DNA of 64,000 nucleotides from Lytechinus pictus (lineage: Eukaryota > Echinodermata > Echinoidea > Temnopleuroida > Toxopneustidae). How positions within the stretch are numbered: the first letter of the stretch is position 1; every line of letters starts with the position of its first letter. Where the stretch lies: positions 29,699,994 to 29,763,993 of the forward strand of contig NC_087252.1 in assembly GCF_037042905.1 (NCBI RefSeq). The letters run 5' to 3'. Below the pieces are notes generated by a model. The model was not told the DNA's origin. It searched no databases and was given only the letters and a program-made list of their open reading frames with translations. This document shows positions 39,101 to 46,020 of this stretch, in pieces. The position numbers and the translations under genes are program-made.

Positions 39101-42100
39101 TGTGAAAGTAGGTCACTCCAACAGGGAGGTGATCTGATGTGTTTTTTGGTTCCTCGTTGCAGATGTGAAACTCTTTGAAACAGTGTTCACTAGGAGTTTT
39201 GACCAAGACAAGATCGAGGTTAGACTTCGTGCATCCATCATCACTGGAATAAGTGTAGACTCCAGGAATATGAAGCAGGGTGTTCAGACAACTGAAGTTA
39301 TGCTCTTCCATGAACTCTTTTAGGGCCTTGGCTGGTAGTCTGTGATGCTTAGCAGGGCGGAGGAGATCTACATTAAAATCTCCAAGTATGACGACCTCTG
39401 TTTTCGGATTCAAAGACTGTAGGATGTGAGTCAGTTCGTCTAGTACAGATATGTATTCTGTGGTCATGTCTGTGGAGTTGCCAGTAGGCATGTATACGCT
39501 CATGATGACTAGATCCTTGAGGCTTCCATGAGATTTCAACTTCATTCCAATAAGTCTTTCAGAGGTAGTTGGAATAATGGAGGTATATGGCTCTAAATTC
39601 TTGCTATAGAAAATCGCAAGACCACCATGGCCACGGCGAGAGACTACAGTCTCTGCAGGACGACAAGAGGACTTACTTAATACCAAATGATTCTGACTAA
39701 TTTCTGTTAACCTACCAAGAGAGAGTTCATGTAGCCAGTGTTCTTGTATGCAGATAATGTCACAAGTACAAAGAAGATCATATAAGTAGAACTGAGACGA
39801 AGCTATTCCACGTACATTGAAGGAGCATAGCTTGACTGAGGATCGGTGGCTGGGAGCAGGTGCTGTTTGTGAAGGTTCAGCAGCCTTATGTGATAAGAGA
39901 TGTTGTGGAGGTGTGCTTGCATGAGAAACTGTGTCCCTGTCTGATTCCATATGTTGGGGGTTTGTAACACCGCCAATGATGCCATTGCTGCATTGCCCTG
40001 GTTATGACTGCCATAATGTTTAGGTAAGTGGCGTGGGATGCTCTGCCATGCCGAAAAACCTGGTCTTGTCGTTTTTCTGCACTGTCAGCATCAGGTAAAG
40101 GTGCAGATGCAGGATTGGGGATATTCTGGGTACGAGGTCCACTATTGTCTGTCGCTCTTGGTGAAGCAGAAATATTTTGTCCTACAGAATCAGGCATATT
40201 AGTTTTTACTATATTAGCATATGTATGGTTCAGTCTGCTGGTGGTGGTTGGTGTAGAGGTGGGCGAGTCAAGAAGAACTGCATCATCATCTTCGGTCACA
40301 GTTGTCTCGAAGTCCATTTTTGAGGGGATGTTGATTTCACCTTTTCTTTCTGCATCTAGCGCCTCGACAGGATGGGCATTAAGTGTGGGGTCCGTTGTCT
40401 ATAGAATGGCGTCTGTCTTTCCTTGGGGAGTGGGCCAGGCCAATCTTATGTCCATTAAAGGGTTGTGAAGGGCTTGGCCCTGAGTTAAGATCTTTACGGT
40501 GTCTTTGGTCAGAGTGTATTGCTTGCTTGCTGGCCAGCGTTTTGACCTGATCTCGCTTTACGGTTTGATTTGGCAGTTTAGGCTTCGCCCCTTCTTTGGT
40601 CCACCTCCCATTGCTAGATGAGGGCTCAGTAACTTCGGTAACATCATTTTGGGTATGCTCGTCTCTGAGAACAGTGAATCTGTTACTCTGGGGGCTCTCA
40701 GTACCTTGAATGTGTGATGAAGCAGGGTGAGCCTTGTTACCATCTGGGACAAGTCTCCAGTCTTGTTCAGCCAAAGCTTCTTCTATGTCATATCTAAGAC
40801 ATAACGCAAGGAGGTTGTCGTTTTGAAATTGAATTTCTTTGTTCTTGTTTGCCAACTTTTGCCTTTCCCGTTCAGCATGGTCACAGGATTCTTTGGTGCG
40901 CCTCAGTCGACTTCGAACATGCTGTAAATCATCTTCGGCCTTGTTTACAGCAGCTTTCATCTCCTGAAGGTCGCGAAGAAGGGCTTCATTTTCCCCTTCA
41001 AGAGTTCTGTTGACAGAGCGTGCAGTACGTAGATCTGCTGTCAGTTTTGAGACTGTGTTCTCAAGTTTACTTAAGTCACCCTTTGGCAATTCGATGGCAG
41101 TTTGTGACTCTTTATCGATCTTAACAGGAGTTGGTGAAGAGCTGGTACTTTCCTGGTGAGTGGGCATTGTTTCACGAAGTTCATCTGCAGATCTTTCGTC
41201 AGGCCCATCTATGTTGATCCTGGATTCGCCAGGGATGCCTCCTGAACGAATTGTATTGGTTGGAGATGGGGGGGAGTCAGCAAAAGGGATGCTGGGGGGC
41301 CAATCGTCATTGAGTGATATAGTGCTATCTTTGTCTGAATGGGCTTCGTCTGGTTCATTTGTGGAATTTAAAGATTGAAGAGCTGAACATAGATGGCAAA
41401 TGTATGTTTGGGACTCATCAGCCTCGTGGGTAGCTATTTCTTCATCATTCATTGGCGTACATGAGTAGTGAAGCCAACTACTACATGAGGAGCAGAAAAT
41501 TGTGCCATTACATGAATGGGTTTGGCATACTGGACAGAGAAGAAGCATATCTGATGATGAACAAGGACACTGACTGGAAGTTTGATCATTACTTGAGTGG
41601 CCTTTCCCTTGCTGTGTTTTGTCAAGAGGTACTGTGTTTTTTTTGGTCATGTTCTACACAGATTCGCCTCAGGAGTTCTACTTCCAAGTGCACTGTGAGG
41701 TCACATGACTTGACAGTATCTAAGATCTGAGGAAGGTACGATCTCATGAAGTCTTGGCATAGGGATCCTGTAGCTATAATAGAGCAACTGTCGACCTGCA
41801 CAGACACTGTGAGTTTCGTTCTTTGGCCAGGGTTCCCGTTGATTGCTAGCTTATTACACACACGTATGCTGTTTTTTCCATTGGTGTCAATGGCAAGAAG
41901 TTTGCTTGCTTTGCAAAGATTTTCAAAGAATTTAGGCATTTCTTTTCTCAGAATTTTCAGTAGATTAGAGCTGACTACAATTACAGCCCTGCGGCCTTTG
42001 TCCTTCATTTCTAGATGAGGATGCTTCATGTTGTGGTGAATACTTCTTCTAGGTCGAGTCCGCTTTGTTGCCGAAATACTTGCGCTTGCCATGGGGATAG

Positions 42101-43083
42101 CAGAAATGGGGTGACAAAACAGTGGAGGTCAATGGGTTGGCAGTGGGTATAACTATAAGCAGATTGAACGTGAGTATATTAAAGCTGGTATTGAGCGTGG
42201 GATCCAGAAGGTAGTTTTAGTACAACACAGTACACAGTAGGTGTCACAATAACAGTTACATGCATAAACGGTCAGACTCAGAGTCACAAACACAGAGGCA
42301 GTACAAGTAACGTTACGATGACGTAGCACACAACATGCAGAGCAGAACATGCAACTCCAACGGCACAGAACATGTACTACTAGTACTACATGTAGAAACA
42401 GATCACAGTATTTATACAATACCAGTTCTGGATGGAGGGGTATAGCCGGTAGACGTCTCTTTGCAGACTTTAGCTGAGCTTGCACTGTTGCAGAGACTTG
42501 GTGCAGATGTAACGTCAGTGACTGTACTCAGTGGGATGAGTGATCCAGGCCAGCCGGTTGCACGATGTATGCGGTACACGTAGATCTAACGTTAGAGCTG
42601 ACGCGGATATGGATATGTGGGACGGTATAGTCTAGATTCACTGTGAGACTCCCGCGTTTTCAGTGAGTGAAAATAATGAGAATATCCGCGAGAAAAAAGG
42701 TGATTGTATTATTCCAAAACGAGAGCCAGACAAAACAATGAACTAATAAAGTCATATATGCGAAAAGAATATGAAAATATAAGAAAAAGTGAAGAAAATA
42801 GGGAGCTCTATTGGATGGTACGCCCTATCCACTTGATGCAGCTAGCTCTTTTTTCTCGTACGGACTTACGGACGGACTTACTATTTACAGCCAACACTGT
42901 TGCTCGATACTTCTCCGTTTTGCTGCCACTGACCCACATAACTTCAACAGCTTGATCGACATAGCTTTCAGGATCCACATCCTTGTCCGTGTCTAATATC
43001 CAAGAAAATGGTCCAATTTCGACGCTGTCATCGCTTTCAAATTCAAAAAGACAGAAGAACTCGTCTGAAGCTGGTGGCGGCAT
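14961..43083 (-). CDS. BEN-domain-like gene (BEND5-type layout), spliced, inside E1; overall span
   Basis: Seven exons can be placed: 43083-42882, 21825-21646, 21159-21106, 17970-17802, 17351-17284, 16535-16422 and 15136-14961. Phases agree from exon 1 through exon 6 once one inserted base in exon 2 is discounted. Product order is an N-terminal Tudor/SH3-like strip, a basic then acidic region, a coiled coil, a Ser/Thr-rich linker, and a C-terminal segment like the last helix of BEN domains (HVKSKFPGVSSSEI). BEND5 has a similar order of N-terminal strip, coiled coil and BEN domain; the family is linked to DNA binding and transcriptional control. The exons for the BEN core are not found between 16422 and 15136, and exon phase shows at least one is missing. 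Intron 1 is 21 kb because of E3 and a LINE. Confidence 0.6.
15800..16150. mobile_element. Palindromic MITE in a BEN-like intron
   Basis: Ends GGGAAACCCTGTTATAACGAG at 15800 and, inverted, at about 16009. A second mirrored portion runs to about 16148 with CTCGTTATAAG blocks. The axis lies near 16005. No ORF. Confidence 0.65.
16422..16535 (-). CDS. BEN-like gene, exon 6 (Ser/Thr-rich linker)
   Basis: Acceptor CATTGGCAG before 16535 and donor GTAATT after 16422. 114 nt in phase 0, 38 codons: ADHEEMHCPSGG then a low-complexity SSTSSSPARSSTQSSTQ run. Probably a disordered linker. Confidence 0.6.
17284..17351 (-). CDS. BEN-like gene, exon 5
   Basis: Acceptor TTGTTCAAG and donor GTATGT. 68 nt restore phase 0 after exon 4. 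Encodes GVPKFIETFKGFIVDMEEMS and a few more residues. Confidence 0.6.
17802..17970 (-). CDS. BEN-like gene, exon 4 (coiled coil)
   Basis: Acceptor ATTCTGACAG and donor GTACAG. 169 nt. Encodes a Gly/Ser/Thr lead then a heptad-like helix, GEIIDLKKQLEKSRRETEDL continuing through KEKAVREKIQQQLL. Likely the dimerisation coiled coil. Confidence 0.7.
18252..20952. mobile_element. Element E4: 2.7-kb DNA element, 4-bp TSD
   Basis: Ends GGGCAAGTCCAAGATAA and its reverse complement, flanked by AGGA on both sides (18248-18251 and 20953-20956). Lies within intron 3 of the BEN-like gene. No transposase ORF. Carries seven copies of TGTTACGTATGGGACA in both orientations. The superfamily is not determined. 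Confidence 0.75.
18431..20929. repeat. Dispersed TGTTACGTATGGGACA motif inside E4
   Basis: Copies at about 18431, 19022, 19193 (variant), 19211, 20550, 20745 and 20914, as the motif or its complement. They lie toward both ends of E4, like transposase-binding repeats. Confidence 0.75.
21106..21159 (-). CDS. BEN-like gene, exon 3
   Basis: Acceptor AATTTCACAG and donor GTATGT. 54 nt, exactly 18 codons in phase 0: CNEMARDLRKQMFGANET. Confidence 0.6.
21646..21825 (-). pseudogene. BEN-like gene, exon 2, with a 1-base frameshift
   Basis: Acceptor TTGTTTAAAG and donor GTGTGT. Joined to exon 1 it reads SKDNLIRKRNKMCDGQSMET and a basic GRGKRKKKPTR patch (likely nuclear signal). It then runs off frame near 21701-21712, where TCTTCG-C-TCTTCG has one extra base. 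The adjacent frame continues as SELETDDEEPQPKETK up to the donor. Removing that base makes exons 1-2-3 agree in phase, so it is a real lesion or a sequencing error. Confidence 0.65.
22130..22594. mobile_element. Small DNA element with 8-bp TSD
   Basis: Flanked by ACAGACAT at 22122-22129 and 22595-22602. Ends AACTCTGGGGCGATCC / GCGATGCCCGGAGTTAAATA. Includes an inverted pair (GATCCGAATCCACTC at about 22141 and its complement at about 22395) and an A-run at about 22547-22563. It may be two nested relatives, since a third copy of the end motif occurs near 22449. Confidence 0.55.
24240..24770. mobile_element. MITE family C copy
   Basis: Left block CAGATGTAAAATAGGAAAG with inverted counterpart CTTTCTTATTTTACATCCG near 24641. 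Ends in GGGGTGGACTTTTCCTT. Similar to 2966-3420, 56430-56960 and 63745-64000. Noncoding. Confidence 0.55.
25440..25955 (+). repeat. GAGATG/GAGAGG minisatellite
   Basis: Purine-rich + strand with repeated GATGGAGATGAGAGG-type units. Higher-order repeats of about 110 bp are visible at 25660-25870. ORFs in it are low-complexity artefacts. Confidence 0.9.
25960..26440. mobile_element. MITE with GGTCCG ends
   Basis: Inverted ends ACGGATGGTCCG / CGGACCATCC and mirrored blocks TTAGCAATATTTTGTGAAAAC (about 26077) and its complement (about 26342). Noncoding. Confidence 0.65.
26441..27060 (+). repeat. CATCAC/CATCAT microsatellite
   Basis: Pyrimidine-rich triplet tract on the + strand (ATC, ACC, CAT variants). 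Long ORFs on both strands are composition artefacts. Confidence 0.9.
27240..27570 (+). repeat. CATCTCCATCC minisatellite
   Basis: Pyrimidine-rich; in motif it is the reverse complement of the 25440-25955 GGAGATG array. The two lie inverted around the CATCAC tract. Confidence 0.85.
27608..27728. mobile_element. Short MITE with CCCTTTCACAATTG ends
   Basis: Left CCCTTTCACAATTGG and right CAATTGTGAAAGCCCC, inverted. Related ends bound 33893-35078, where the target duplication is TTA. Confidence 0.6.
28602..29076. mobile_element. MITE family B, copy 2
   Basis: TTAAAGGGAAAGTTCACTCTG left end, AGGGTGAACTTCCCCTTCAA right end. The interior is collinear with 1833-2310 but diverged. Confidence 0.7.
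29080..30627. other. E5 interior without a recognised gene
   Basis: AT-rich; short ORFs without motifs or splice support. A region at about 29640-29900 reads open for 77 codons (+) but is not recognisable. Confidence 0.4.
31538..32388. other. E3 interior without a recognised gene
   Basis: AT-rich sequence with TATA microsatellite pieces (about 32260-32310). Only short frames with no recognisable motif. Confidence 0.45.
32389..33205 (-). pseudogene. LINE remnant: RNase H domain and C-terminal tail
   Basis: One open frame on the minus strand. It starts in an RNase H-like fold: AFYVPYFSCYQGKRLS, then YRAELIAIVLALEW (Glu), VVIFSDSLSALLSLQ (Asp), WIPGHCGIKGNEIADSCAKK (final Asp). A C-terminal tail follows with RLRFGVAGLNQDLLRLGI and the CDRC...HYLLHC zinc-knuckle-like motif, ending TAG-side at 32389. 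RNase H plus this tail is typical of I/Jockey-type LINE ORF2. Endonuclease and RT are absent, so this is a truncated copy inside E3. Confidence 0.75.
33206..33866. other. E3 interior without a recognised gene
   Basis: Mixed sequence. Near 33826 an inverted relative of the E3 end motif (GTGTATAAACCGCACCCCC) appears. No gene supported. Confidence 0.45.
33893..35078. mobile_element. MITE-like element with 3-bp TSD TTA (Harbinger-type)
   Basis: Ends AGCCCCTTTCACAATTGACG and the complement, flanked by TTA (33890-33892, 35079-35081). The opposite E3 arm reads as an uninterrupted site. The interior is a partial tandem duplication (33893-34607 against 34608-35078), rich in TCGTACAAC and GCGATCG motifs. 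TTA target duplications are typical of PIF/Harbinger; no transposase here. Confidence 0.75.
35091..35305. mobile_element. Palindromic MITE with TA target duplication
   Basis: GTTGTTGCCTCCGATCGTAC and its complement at the ends, flanked by TA. The left E3 arm (near 22963) reads GGAGAGTACCGTAA across the same point, giving the empty site. Confidence 0.75.
35517..36224. other. Intron 1 of the BEN-like gene, no gene seen
   Basis: AT-rich sequence between E3 and the LINE. No coding or repeat feature that I can support. Confidence 0.5.
36379..37731 (-). pseudogene. LINE ORF2, RT C-terminal half and tail
   Basis: Continues the RT after a frameshift: LLYLAFIDGLINSL, then the catalytic LADDVAL box, thumb region, and a tail with STCYCNIKDETVTHLIGEC (Cys/His motif). 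Stop at 36379. The frame is lost at a run of five G on the + strand (37728-37732); six would restore it. Confidence 0.8.
37698..39950 (-). CDS. LINE ORF2, endonuclease and RT N-terminal part
   Basis: About 750 codons. The endonuclease domain shows LCSFNVRGI, CIQEHWL, VILGDFNVD and SDHLPV (metal and catalytic residues). A linker follows, then the RT: LKSGKAGGIDQISPEH, LILPIHKGKGKS, YRGISLTTVFCKILE, AYLDAAKAFDTVWHNG (first catalytic Asp) and RQGGILSP. It falls out of frame just after GGILSP, before the LADD box. The start ATG overlaps the end of the ORF1 segment in another frame. Function is target-primed reverse transcription of the element's own RNA. Disrupted unless the frameshift is a sequencing error. 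Confidence 0.85.
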   Translation of the reverse strand: MESDRDTVSHASTPPQHLLSHKAAEPSQTAPAPSHRSSVKLCSFNVRGIASSQFYLYDLLCTCDIICIQEHWLHELSLGRLTEISQNHLVLSKSSCRPAETVVSRRGHGGLAIFYSKNLEPYTSIIPTTSERLIGMKLKSHGSLKDLVIMSVYMPTGNSTDMTTEYISVLDELTHILQSLNPKTEVVILGDFNVDLLRPAKHHRLPAKALKEFMEEHNFSCLNTLLHIPGVYTYSSDDGCTKSNLDLVLVKTPSEHCFKEFHICNEEPKNTSDHLPVGVTYFHTCSDPSLVTPRHEPSEMPYGKKLSKLRVHWDKLDSTSTERLYTQPLEAQCRKIWAQHKDKARILQPDTAERLLDTICSVMVQTSTSNLPHSLSSTPRNRKPEWNKDVDKSYVKMKVNWKSWKDQGRPRSKENTAWISYKKSKNMFRRSLRQSRQQSRNEIIKEVESSKDDNPLLFSKLVKQHRSPSNIRTETDSLIVSDKKHTGQQLLEGWEQYFRALSNPDPCPPCQVDEEVTQAEVLLEGTQLHVTSSQLNIAIAQLKSGKAGGIDQISPEHVKFSGPITRLVLVQIYNSILFHCHIPSNFKTSLILPIHKGKGKSPTDPSNYRGISLTTVFCKILELLIKPELEEALHKSNIPHELQSGFQEGHSCLLVAATLNLIIESNKKQTFIAYLDAAKAFDTVWHNGLLLKLYKAGVRGNLWLVIRRLYEDLSSAVWWKGRISESFPVKQGVRQGGILSPYSIWPSSMV
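39886..40396 (-). pseudogene. LINE ORF1, C-terminal segment
   Basis: Frame beginning DPTLNAHPVEALDAERKGEI runs into MDFETTVTEDDDAVLLDSP and a Pro/Ser/Thr-rich stretch. It joins the preceding ORF1 segment if one C is removed from CCCC near 40388-40391. Overlaps the ORF2 start. Confidence 0.6.
40379..41650 (-). CDS. LINE ORF1, PHD-like zinc finger and coiled coil
   Basis: About 423 codons. The N-terminus has a PHD/zinc-ribbon-like Cys/His array (CPVCQTHSCNGTIFCSSC, WLHYSC, YICHLC). A Ser/Pro-rich linker follows, then a long coiled coil (LSKLENTVSKLTADLRTARS through QKLANKNKEIQFQNDNLLAL). Such ORF1 proteins bind element RNA and form trimers or particles in related LINEs. Overlaps the upstream ORF by 29 bases at an A8 tract. 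Confidence 0.75.
   Translation of the reverse strand: MTKKNTVPLDKTQQGKGHSSNDQTSSQCPCSSSDMLLLCPVCQTHSCNGTIFCSSCSSWLHYSCTPMNDEEIATHEADESQTYICHLCSALQSLNSTNEPDEAHSDKDSTISLNDDWPPSIPFADSPPSPTNTIRSGGIPGESRINIDGPDERSADELRETMPTHQESTSSSPTPVKIDKESQTAIELPKGDLSKLENTVSKLTADLRTARSVNRTLEGENEALLRDLQEMKAAVNKAEDDLQHVRSRLRRTKESCDHAERERQKLANKNKEIQFQNDNLLALCLRYDIEEALAEQDWRLVPDGNKAHPASSHIQGTESPQSNRFTVLRDEHTQNDVTEVTEPSSSNGRWTKEGAKPKLPNQTVKRDQVKTLASKQAIHSDQRHRKDLNSGPSPSQPFNGHKIGLAHSPRKDRRHSIDNGPHT
41622..42092 (-). CDS. LINE ORF1, N-terminal segment
   Basis: 156 codons with a basic start (ATKRTRPRRSIHHN) and no recognised domain. It ends HDQKKHSTS at an A8 run (41637-41644 on + as T8). With seven A it would read through into the PHD-like ORF. 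So the native ORF1 is probably one protein, or a programmed slip occurs here. Confidence 0.6.
   Translation of the reverse strand: MASASISATKRTRPRRSIHHNMKHPHLEMKDKGRRAVIVVSSNLLKILRKEMPKFFENLCKASKLLAIDTNGKNSIRVCNKLAINGNPGQRTKLTVSVQVDSCSIIATGSLCQDFMRSYLPQILDTVKSCDLTVHLEVELLRRICVEHDQKKHSTS
42882..43083 (-). CDS. BEN-like gene, exon 1
   Basis: ATG at 43083. 67 codons plus 1 base to a GTAAGT donor at 42881. Encodes EFFCLFEFESDDSVEIGPFS, QAVEVMWVSGSKTEKYRATV and so on, a small beta-rich strip like the N-terminus of BEND5-type proteins. Phase fits exon 2 at 21825. A second GTAAGT 12 bases downstream is an alternative donor. Confidence 0.65.
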
Positions 43084-43215
43084 AGTGAAGCTGAGATCTC
43101 GAATGAAAAATAGACGATCGCGCGCGCCTTTCTACGATCCAATAAAAAAGGTGCACGCGCGTCACGTGATTTTTCGAGATACGCGCATGCGTCCTTCAGG
43201 TGATCACGATTGTCA
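43084..43215 (-). promoter_or_regulatory. Likely promoter of the BEN-like gene
   Basis: CpG-rich stretch just upstream of exon 1 with an inverted CCAAT box (43139-43143), a CACGTG E-box (43163-43168) and GCGCATGCGT (43183-43192), which resembles an NRF1 site. Surrounding DNA is AT-rich, so the contrast is clear. Activity is inferred. Confidence 0.5.
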
Positions 43216-43611
43216 AACAATCGCGTACATATTACATCGCATGATTTTACTGTTCAATGTCCATATTGCATGTAAAGATTAATTAGCCTATATAAATTTG
43301 TGTACAAATCCTGTGGGAATTGTTTTTTTTTTCAAAGAATAGTCAAAACCCTCATTATTTTTCTTTTTCATCACTGCAATCATTTGATTTGGGGCTAAAA
43401 GTTGTTGAATAATGTTCAATATTTTTTCCATAAAAAGAAAAACAAAAAAAATATAATATCAAACAAATACATAAGAAATTAAAAACCAAGAAATACATGA
43501 GGAATTTGTTGGCTATCACAATTTGTAATGTTAAAAACCAGTTTATTTAGTAAAAATGGATGTTGATACAGATAATAAGCATATTCTGAGCCATATTTAG
43601 TGATTAGGAGT
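43216..43611. other. Unannotated AT-rich stretch
   Basis: Between the putative promoter and the right subterminal array of E1. No feature seen. Confidence 0.5.
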
Positions 43612-43982
43612 ACCACGGTAGTACCACGGTAGTACCACGATAGTACCACGGTTCTACAAGTACTTCAATTGTACCGCGGTACTATTGCAAGAGTACCACG
43701 GTAGTACCACGATAGTACCACGGTTCTACAAGTACTTCAATTGTACTGCGGTACTACTGCATAAGTACCACGGAAGTACCACGGTAGTACCACGATAGTA
43801 CCACGGTTCTACAAGTACTTCAATTGTACTGCGGTACTACTGCATAAGTACCACGGTAGTACCACGATAGTACCACGGTTCTACAAGTACTTCAATTGTA
43901 CTGCGGTACTACTGCATAAGTACCACGGTAGTACCGCGGTAGTACCGCGGTACTACAAGTACTTCAATTGTACCGCAGTAGT
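43612..43982. repeat. GTACCACGGTA array, right end of E1
   Basis: Tandem units of about 110-130 bp built from AGTACCACGGTAGTACC, TTCTACAAGTACTTCAATTG and GTACCGCGGTAC blocks. It resumes after E2 at 54638-54680, so E2 interrupts it. Confidence 0.85.
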
Positions 43983-44009
43983 ACCCCTGATAGCAGAAAC
44001 TGGTAAAAA

Positions 44010-44580
44010 TGACGTCATAATTACGTCAGTTTAACGACGAGTGTCACGTCATTTTGACGTCGTAACATGACGTCTTATTGACGGGATCTTGCACCCGCGA
44101 ATAACGTCATTATGACGTCGTATATTGACGTCATTATGACGTCTCCAAGATTGACTACGACGTCTTAATGACGTCTTTGCAACGTTTTTACAACGTTTTC
44201 CTGACCAGTATCAAGGGTCAGCTTGACGTCGTGTATTGACGTGATTATGACGTCTTTGAGAGTCGACTACGACGTCGTAATGACGTCCGTGCAACCTATT
44301 CCTAACCGGTTTTAGACGTCATATTGATGTAATTATGACGTCTTTAAAAGTCAACTACGACGTCTTAATGACAACTTTGCAACCTATTCCTGACCAGTTT
44401 CAGACGTCATATTGCTGTAATTATGACGTCTTTATAAGTCAACTACGACGTCTGAATGACGACTTTGAAACATATTGCTGACTAGTAATAGACGTCATAT
44501 TGACGTCGCATATTGAAATGAATATGACGTCTTTTGGAGTCAACTATGATATTTTAACGTATTCTGACGTGATGACATAA
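44010..44580. repeat. TGACGTCA-rich subterminal array, left end of E2
   Basis: About 130-bp units with TATTGACGTCATTATGACGTC and CAACTACGACGTC blocks. The palindrome TGACGTCA equals the CREB/ATF site. A shorter inverted counterpart lies at 54325-54620. Confidence 0.85.
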
Positions 44581-45260
44581 ACATTTAAATTAAATTCTAC
44601 ATGTAATGTACACACACCACTTCAAAGACCTTGTCATTGAGGATTATCTATTGTTGGTGAATACTGAGGTGGTCTGACCATGTCCAGCATTCCCAGTAAC
44701 AATATAATGATCCTCCATGCCAGGGCCTTGCATAACTTGACTCAGTCTCAAGAACATGACCCCCCCCCAGAAAAAGAATATATACAAAAATGGAAAACAA
44801 AATCAAATACGTGTACGCATTTCAATTTAATAGGAAATCATGACAAATATTCTATTAATAAATAAAAGTTGCATAACATGATATTACCAGCAAAAAAAGG
44901 AAAAGAAAAAGTTTTAAAACTCTCAATAGATTTATAAAAAAAACACTTTTCTATGAAAATGCAGTATTAGGGTCAAAGGAATGAAATAATTACAATGTTT
45001 GTTATACCAATACATAAATACACATTAATACATAACAGAGGCATTATAAATAATAATGATCTCCAAGAATATAGCTTTTTTGTTGAAATTGTAATTAAAT
45101 ATACCTTCAACTTTAGAGATCTATGTAATGTAGGTAAAAATATACTATATAAAAAAAAATACCTGAGTCGCATTGATTTCAGGATTTATGGAAGCTTGCA
45201 TTTGGGTTTAAGAATCATACATGTACATTCATTCTTATGAAAAGTTTGTGATTGTATTAC
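44581..45260. other. E2 interior, no gene seen
   Basis: AT-rich; short frames only (for example 44680-44865 +) without motifs. Confidence 0.5.
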
Positions 45261-46020
45261 ATTATCACTTAGGGGTAAATGACAGTAGTTGCAGCAAACA
45301 ATTATTTCTTGAGAAAGTCTTTTAAATTAAGGTTAATTGTCAAAATATTGTACATGATCTAGATCTGGTACATTAATGTAAACTTGTATCTTTGTAAAAT
45401 CATGAATTTCGAACTTAAAGAGAAATGCCAGTAGTTGCAGTAAACACTGATTTCATGAGAAAGTCTGTAAAACCAGGCTTAACTGTCAGTATATCATCGA
45501 GGATCTAGATCTGGTACAGTTACATAAACTGAACTTTGTGAAATCTTAAAATCTACGCTGAGAAGGTTCAAACTGAAGACCACCAACACAGATAGGCACA
45601 CGTGGGACAGTGTATTATTATTTCTGGAATAAAGACCCGACGGAAGTGACCGAATCCGCGCTTATTTTGCTTATTTCTCAGCAATTACACAATTTCTTCC
45701 AGAATCCTTTGGCACATATTTTTTATTCATAAAGACACTTGGGTGGTCATTATATTAGATTCTGTAAAAAGTCATTTTGAGATCGTTACCAGAACTGGAA
45801 TTTATCTTTAAAATAAATAATTCTAATGATCACTAACACAGAAAAACATATGTGAGACAGGACAGTGTAATATAATTGATTCGAAAAATACCTGACATTT
45901 GATAGATTTACATGCTTATTTTGCTCATTTCTCAGCAATTACGCATTTTCTTCTCGAGCTATATTTGGATTCTGTTTGAACTCATTTTAAGATTGTTACT
46001 ACAACTGGTAATTTATCTTT
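45261..46020. repeat. Imperfect tandem repeats
   Basis: CAGTAGTTGCAG...GAGAAAGTCT...ATCTAGATCTGGTACA recurs at about 45280 and 45428 (period about 150). GCTTATTTTGCTTATTTCTCAGC recurs at about 45660 and 45911 (period about 250). Confidence 0.65.

Larger units (their letters stand above)
36225..42640 (-). mobile_element. Near-full-length LINE retrotransposon
   Basis: Minus-strand non-LTR element. From 5' to 3' it has a 5' UTR (about 42640-42093), ORF1 in three frame segments, ORF2 with apurinic endonuclease and reverse transcriptase in two frame segments, a short 3' UTR, and a GAAGAAGAAG-type tail near 36230. The clade looks CR1/Jockey-like from its endonuclease, RT and PHD-like ORF1; this is provisional. 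At least three single-base indels break the frames. No target duplication identified. Inserted in intron 1 of the BEN-like gene, same orientation. Confidence 0.85.

Noticed and set aside
36559..41378. Plus-strand ORFs opposite the LINE
   Set aside because: Antisense shadows of the LINE ORFs.
42153..42485. 110-codon minus-strand ORF
   Set aside because: Lies in the LINE 5' region with a hydrophobic, Cys-rich but unrecognisable product; no support.
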